This document shows positions 14,963 through 17,903 of a stretch of 17,903 nt of DNA, one piece after another; the stretch's first letter is position 1; every line of letters begins with the position of its first letter. The notes beneath the pieces were generated by a model. That model saw only the letters and a program-made list of their open reading frames with translations. It was not told the origin of the DNA and did no database searches. The stretch lies in NCBI GenBank assembly GCA_964431545.1, contig CAYSLC010000111.1, positions 1 through 17,903 on the forward strand. Direction: 5' to 3'. The DNA is from CAYSLC01 sp964431545. Its GTDB lineage: Bacteria > Desulfobacterota > Desulfobacteria > Desulfobacterales > JAABSP01. The translations under genes were made by a program, and so were the position numbers.

Positions 14963-15952
14963 ATGAGAGCCGAAGCTTACAATTTTTTCAAATGGATTTT
15001 GACGTTCGGCCTGGCATCTTTCGTTCTGGTCTCCATGGCGACGGCGGCCCCCGAAGAGCCCAAGGTGGTCCGGAAGGCGATCCCCAAAATGCCGGACGAA
15101 ATCGCCGCCGGGGAGTCCGGGAAGGGGGATGCCCTTTCCGAGACGCCGGGTGAAGTTACGGCGGGGGACCGAACGGAGCCCGGAACCCTTCCACCGATGC
15201 CGGACGAAATCACGGCGGAAGATCGGACAGACCCGGAGCCGCTGCCGGAGATATCGGATGACGTTGCGGCGGAAGAGCGGACGGAACCGGAGCCGCTTCC
15301 GGAGATATCGGATGACGGCACGGCGGACGACCGGACGGAACCGGCACCGCTTCCGGAGATATCGGATGACGTTACCGCGGAGGATCGGACGGACCCGGAG
15401 CCGCTTTCCGAGATGTCCGACGATGTCACCACCGACGATCGGACGGACCCGGCCTCGACTTCCGAGGACGGAGATCGACCCATGGACTTGCTGACCGCGC
15501 TGCCCTCGGAGGAGAACGAAAAGCGGGTCGAGCCATACTCCCGCGACGGGAAGATCGATCCCTTCGCCCCCCTCTTTGCGAAAACCGAAGAGCCGGAGCC
15601 TGGCCCGGAACCCGGCCCAGGACCAGGCCCCAGGCCGGGACCCACCCCCATCAAGCCATGCCCTCCCACCCCCCTGACCGGGCTCGACCTGGAACAACTG
15701 AAGCTGGTGGCCATCATCAAGGCCCCCAGCGGGAACCGCGCCATGGTCGAGGACTCGTCCGGCAAGGGGTACATCCTGCAGATCGGGACCTGCGTCGGGA
15801 TCCATTCCGGCCGGGTGGCCGAAATCCGGGAAGGGATGATCATCATCGAGGAGAAGTACCAGGACCACGATCTGGTGGACGGCGAGTGGGTTCCGGCGGA
15901 TGTCCTGACCCGGGAACGGGAGATGAAGATCGAGCGGAAATACGGGGCTTGA
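14963..15952 (+). CDS. Orphan PilP-domain protein with acidic 18-residue tandem repeats
   Basis: Exported protein of 329 residues. Residues 1-29 are a signal peptide (YNFFKW, hydrophobic core, ATAA), without the lipobox cysteine that type IV pilus PilP proteins usually have. Residues 48-173 are seven head-to-tail copies of an acidic 18-residue unit (consensus near TAEDRTDPEPLPEISDDV); the central copies are nearly identical. Then come GKIDPFAPLF, a Pro/Gly/Glu linker, and a PilP-type domain (about 232-329) recognised from LTGLDLEQLKLVAII, NRAMVED, GKGYILQIGTCVG and GMIIIEE. PilP normally links the PilNO inner-membrane platform to the PilQ secretin. No pilM, N, O or Q gene is nearby. AGGAG at 14951-14955 lies seven bases before this ATG, which decides against 14936. 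A strong terminator follows, so it appears monocistronic. Confidence 0.87.
   Translation: MRAEAYNFFKWILTFGLASFVLVSMATAAPEEPKVVRKAIPKMPDEIAAGESGKGDALSETPGEVTAGDRTEPGTLPPMPDEITAEDRTDPEPLPEISDDVAAEERTEPEPLPEISDDGTADDRTEPAPLPEISDDVTAEDRTDPEPLSEMSDDVTTDDRTDPASTSEDGDRPMDLLTALPSEENEKRVEPYSRDGKIDPFAPLFAKTEEPEPGPEPGPGPGPRPGPTPIKPCPPTPLTGLDLEQLKLVAIIKAPSGNRAMVEDSSGKGYILQIGTCVGIHSGRVAEIREGMIIIEEKYQDHDLVDGEWVPADVLTREREMKIERKYGA
15104..15481 (+). repeat. Seven 54-bp in-frame tandem repeats within the PilP-like gene
   Basis: The 54-base units encode 18 residues each. Units 3-6 (15212-15427) are the best conserved: CCGGAGATATCGGATGACG is identical in three of them. The first two and the last unit are degenerate. 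The pattern fits expansion by slippage or unequal recombination, so copy number may vary between strains, and short-read assembly may have collapsed or altered it. Confidence 0.88.
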
Positions 15953-16002
15953 CGACTCTCATCCGGGCATTCCGTACCCTTGTCTCCCCGGTTTGACCCC
16001 GA

Positions 16003-16046
16003 CGCCGGGTTCCGCGACGCTTGCGGGACCCGGCGGCCCATTTTTT
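16003..16046 (+). terminator. Strong intrinsic terminator after the PilP-like gene
   Basis: A 13-bp stem (16003-16015 with 16023-16035), containing one G-U pair and closed by a seven-base loop, is followed five bases later by six T residues at 16041-16046. It lies about 50 bases after the stop codon at 15952 and separates this gene from the operon starting at 16208. Confidence 0.85.
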
Positions 16047-16094
16047 CCCCGGCCCCGCTGCCCTTCCCGACATCCCCGCATCTCCACGGGGGGT

Positions 16095-16109
16095 TTCAGA
16101 ATTCCTGAA
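16095..16109. promoter_or_regulatory. Short inverted repeat upstream of the right-hand operon
   Basis: TTCAG (16095-16099) and CTGAA (16105-16109) flank AATTC. The site lies about 20 bases before the candidate -35 at 16130, so it could bind a regulator. Five-base arms are short, and chance is possible. Confidence 0.3.
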
Positions 16110-16129
16110 CGTTCCCTCCCATAAACCAA

Positions 16130-16158
16130 TTGACCCGCACTCCGATTCCCGTTACCCT
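16130..16158 (+). promoter_or_regulatory. Candidate promoter of the kleisin-like operon
   Basis: TTGACC at 16130-16135 (five of six with the -35 consensus) is followed after 17 bases by TACCCT at 16153-16158, which keeps the TA and final T of the -10. Transcription would start near 16165, about 43 bases before the ATG. It follows the upstream terminator, as expected for a new transcription unit. Confidence 0.4.
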
Positions 16159-16207
16159 CCCGGCCGACACGCGGAGATGATCCGTCCGGCAACCCGAGTG
16201 ACGACCC

Positions 16208-17788
16208 ATGGCCATACAGCTCGATCTCATCGAATTCATAAAAGATTCACGGAACCCGCCGGCCCCGGCGGGCGGCGTCCCCGATCCCGACGACCGCCCC
16301 GACCACGGTTTCGAAACCGACGTGACCCGGGCCGTCCACTCGGCCCTGATCATGCGGCCCATCTACGAGCTGGACGCCCGCCGGTTCCGGGCCGGCGAAG
16401 ACGACGACCGGCAGGCGGCCTGGGAGGGGGTGGATGTCTTGTGGATCGCCTTCGCGGTCCTGGACGTCATTTCGGAGCTGACCGAGTACCAGGCCGGCGC
16501 CACCCGGGGGGAGGTGCTGGAAAAGATCCGGCCCCTGGCCCGGCGGCAGGCCCTCGCCTGCGGGGCGGACGTGACCGAAGCGGGGCTCTCCGAGGTCCTC
16601 CACAAGGTCTTCGACCACCTGGTCAACCGGGAGAACCGGTACCTGCCCTTTGAATACCCCTTTTTCGACGGGGCCTTGGGCCGGTTCGGGACCCGGCGGT
16701 TCTGGCTCGTCAAGACGGTCTACACGGGCGAGGGACGCGAGGCCCTGTTCGCCCTCACCGACGAGGGATACGCCGCCTATTTCGGTCTCCACGAGACCGG
16801 GGCCCTGGACGCCGCGGCCATCGGCAACCTCCGGATCAAGCTGCTCATCGAACGGGGCAACGTGGACGACGCCATCTCCGTGGCCGACGGCAACCGGAAG
16901 CAGTGCGCCCGGAAGGCCCGGGAGGTCCGGAACACCCGCCGGGCCATCCGGCGCAACATCCATTCGGTGGACTTCGACCGCGTCCACGCCCTGGCCGAGG
17001 AGGGCGTCGACCAGGCCACGGATATCCAGAAGGAGGGGGGCCGCCTCCACAATATGGTCATCGAAAACCTCCTGGCCGCCAGGGGCGAGCGGAACCGGGC
17101 CAAGCTCCACCGCCTGGCCGAGCTGCTGGAGCGGCTCAACAACGGGTTGATGACGCTCTCCGGCGAACTCCAGCGGCTTCCGGAGGATTACCACAAGCAC
17201 GGCCACAAGCTGTTCCGCCGCCGCCGTCTCGGGGCGTTTCCCCCCATGGAAGCGGTCATGGCCCGGATCTGCCGCCTGGGGGAGGCCGACGCCGCCGACG
17301 TGGGCCGGGAGTTCATCGCCCGCATGGACCCGCCGGCGCGGCGGCCGCTCTTCGACCCGGCCGCCGTCATCGAGGCCTGCGACCGGGCACTGGAGCGCCG
17401 GAACGTCCCCGGCGACCGGAAGGGCACGGTGCTGGAGGTGGACGACCGTCCCATCGAACGCTTCGTCCCGGAACTGGACGACGCCGTCATGCGCGCCGCT
17501 TTCGAGACCCTCCGGGAGACGGTCCATCGGAAGGGGGAGATCCGGCTGAGCGACCTGTTGACCCAGGCGTCCGCCGCCGGCAACGGCGATCGGTTCCCCG
17601 TGGCCGTGGCCATGGCGGTGTTCCAATGCCTGGTGGAGCGCCGGGTCTCGGAAAAGCACCGGGTCCGCGTCGATCTCCCCGACCCCGACGGGCGCATCAC
17701 GGTGGACCTGTCGGCGGGGCGGCGGTATCGGGGGCATGAGCTGCGGCTGGCTGGCCTGGGATTCAAATCCCAGGCGGGGCAGCCCTGA
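16208..17788 (+). CDS. Putative JetA/MksF-like kleisin subunit of a Wadjet/MksBEF-type condensin
   Basis: Cytoplasmic protein of 526 residues with no signal or membrane segment. The N-terminal part (about 60-200) has a winged-helix character, ending in the strand pair FWLVKTVYTG and LFALTDEGYAAYFG. A long charged helical middle (about 205-345) contains KLLIERGNVDDAISVA, then ARKAREVRNTRRAIRRNI and EEGVDQATDIQKEG. The C-terminus (about 410-520) looks like a second winged helix. Winged helix, helical neck, winged helix is the layout of bacterial kleisins (MukF, MksF, JetA). The pattern LT-EGY, a few residues, then I--L-IERG and A------RKA-EV---RR-IR-NI recalls JetA-type proteins as I remember them. 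This is recognition by eye, not a search result. The ribosome site is weak. A second gene starts 24 bases downstream, which fits the usual kleisin-first order. Confidence 0.82.
   Translation: MAIQLDLIEFIKDSRNPPAPAGGVPDPDDRPDHGFETDVTRAVHSALIMRPIYELDARRFRAGEDDDRQAAWEGVDVLWIAFAVLDVISELTEYQAGATRGEVLEKIRPLARRQALACGADVTEAGLSEVLHKVFDHLVNRENRYLPFEYPFFDGALGRFGTRRFWLVKTVYTGEGREALFALTDEGYAAYFGLHETGALDAAAIGNLRIKLLIERGNVDDAISVADGNRKQCARKAREVRNTRRAIRRNIHSVDFDRVHALAEEGVDQATDIQKEGGRLHNMVIENLLAARGERNRAKLHRLAELLERLNNGLMTLSGELQRLPEDYHKHGHKLFRRRRLGAFPPMEAVMARICRLGEADAADVGREFIARMDPPARRPLFDPAAVIEACDRALERRNVPGDRKGTVLEVDDRPIERFVPELDDAVMRAAFETLRETVHRKGEIRLSDLLTQASAAGNGDRFPVAVAMAVFQCLVERRVSEKHRVRVDLPDPDGRITVDLSAGRRYRGHELRLAGLGFKSQAGQP
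17745..17784 (+). promoter_or_regulatory. Large hairpin at the 3' end of the kleisin-like gene
   Basis: GCCTGGGATT (17754-17763) and AATCCCAGGC (17766-17775) are perfect inverted copies around a two-base loop. An outer stem, GGCTG (17745-17749) with CAGCC (17780-17784), continues across a four-by-four internal loop. The hairpin ends just before the stop codon and 28 bases before the next ATG. No T-run follows, so mRNA processing or control of downstream translation is more likely than termination. Confidence 0.5.
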
Positions 17789-17812
17789 TTCGTAAAAATA
17801 ACAAGGAACTCC

Positions 17813-17903
17813 ATGACCACCGACACGTTCTACGAAGCCAATCGCCTCATCTACCTGAGCCTGGCCCACTCCAGCGGCAACAAGCGGATCGTGGCCCAGA
17901 ACA
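17813..17903 (+). CDS. Second gene of the right-hand operon, truncated by window end
   Basis: Only the first 30 residues are present (MTTDTFYEANRLIYLSLAHS and ten more), and the frame is open at the window edge. AAGGA at 17802-17806 lies six bases before the ATG, and the gene begins 24 bases after the kleisin-like gene stops, so the two are probably cotranscribed. The fragment is too short to assign. If the upstream gene is a JetA/MksF kleisin, this should be the small KITE subunit (JetB/MksE), but that is prediction from gene order. Confidence 0.62.
   Translation, partial: MTTDTFYEANRLIYLSLAHSSGNKRIVAQN

Noticed and set aside
15104..15481. 54-bp repeats as a CRISPR array
   Set aside because: The repeats are contiguous without spacers and encode an in-frame 18-residue unit inside a gene.
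17755..17774. T-arm-like sequence (TTCAAAT in a GGG/CCC stem) suggesting a tRNA 3' end or attachment site
   Set aside because: The loop does not fit a seven-base T-loop with a G53-C61 pair, there is no anticodon or acceptor arm upstream, and the bases are in frame in the kleisin-like gene.

Overview
The window looks like a contig end from a high-GC Gram-negative bacterium, most likely a deltaproteobacterium in the broad sense (Desulfobacterota/Myxococcota). The grounds are the strong GC bias at third codon positions, the density of hybrid histidine kinases with an NMT1/THI5-type periplasmic sensor, a receiver-LuxR regulator with a typical deltaproteobacterial C-terminus, and a PilP-like protein. 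No rRNA, tRNA, CRISPR array, insertion sequence or integrase was seen.

Layout. (1) Bases 1-106 are not genomic: poly-C, the end of Illumina P5, an 8-base i5 index and the Nextera Read 1/mosaic-end adapter. (2) 107-5626 is a signalling cluster. A minus-strand receiver-kinase hybrid, cut by the contig end, diverges from a plus-strand pair: a 1003-residue hybrid kinase with an NMT1-like sensor, and a receiver-LuxR response regulator one base downstream. A good sigma70-like promoter and a leader of about 175 nt precede the pair. (3) 5627-6068 is a non-coding leader with a strong hairpin. (4) 6069-11309 is a colinear run: a 72-residue unknown protein, a sensor-less soluble histidine kinase, two tandem paralogous SBP_bac_5 substrate-binding proteins with no permease in the window, and a small four-helix membrane protein. 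(5) 11310-14590 holds three phased 11-bp repeats and a large exported protein resembling the GH57/GH38 glycosidase superfamily, with an FN3-like tail and visibly different base usage. (6) 14591-16046 holds a candidate promoter, an inverted repeat, an orphan PilP-domain protein with an 18-residue tandem repeat, and a strong intrinsic terminator. (7) From 16130 to the right end a new operon begins. Its first gene resembles the kleisin subunit (JetA/MksF/MukF) of Wadjet/MksBEF condensins. The second gene runs off the window.

How the parts may work together (inference). The NMT1 hybrid kinase probably senses a small periplasmic ligand and passes phosphate to its own receiver and to the LuxR regulator. 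The soluble kinase next to two orphan binding proteins and a membrane protein could be a peptide- or solute-linked signalling unit, but nothing here proves a physical link. The right-hand operon could be a plasmid-defence or chromosome-organisation condensin. That depends on genes beyond the window.
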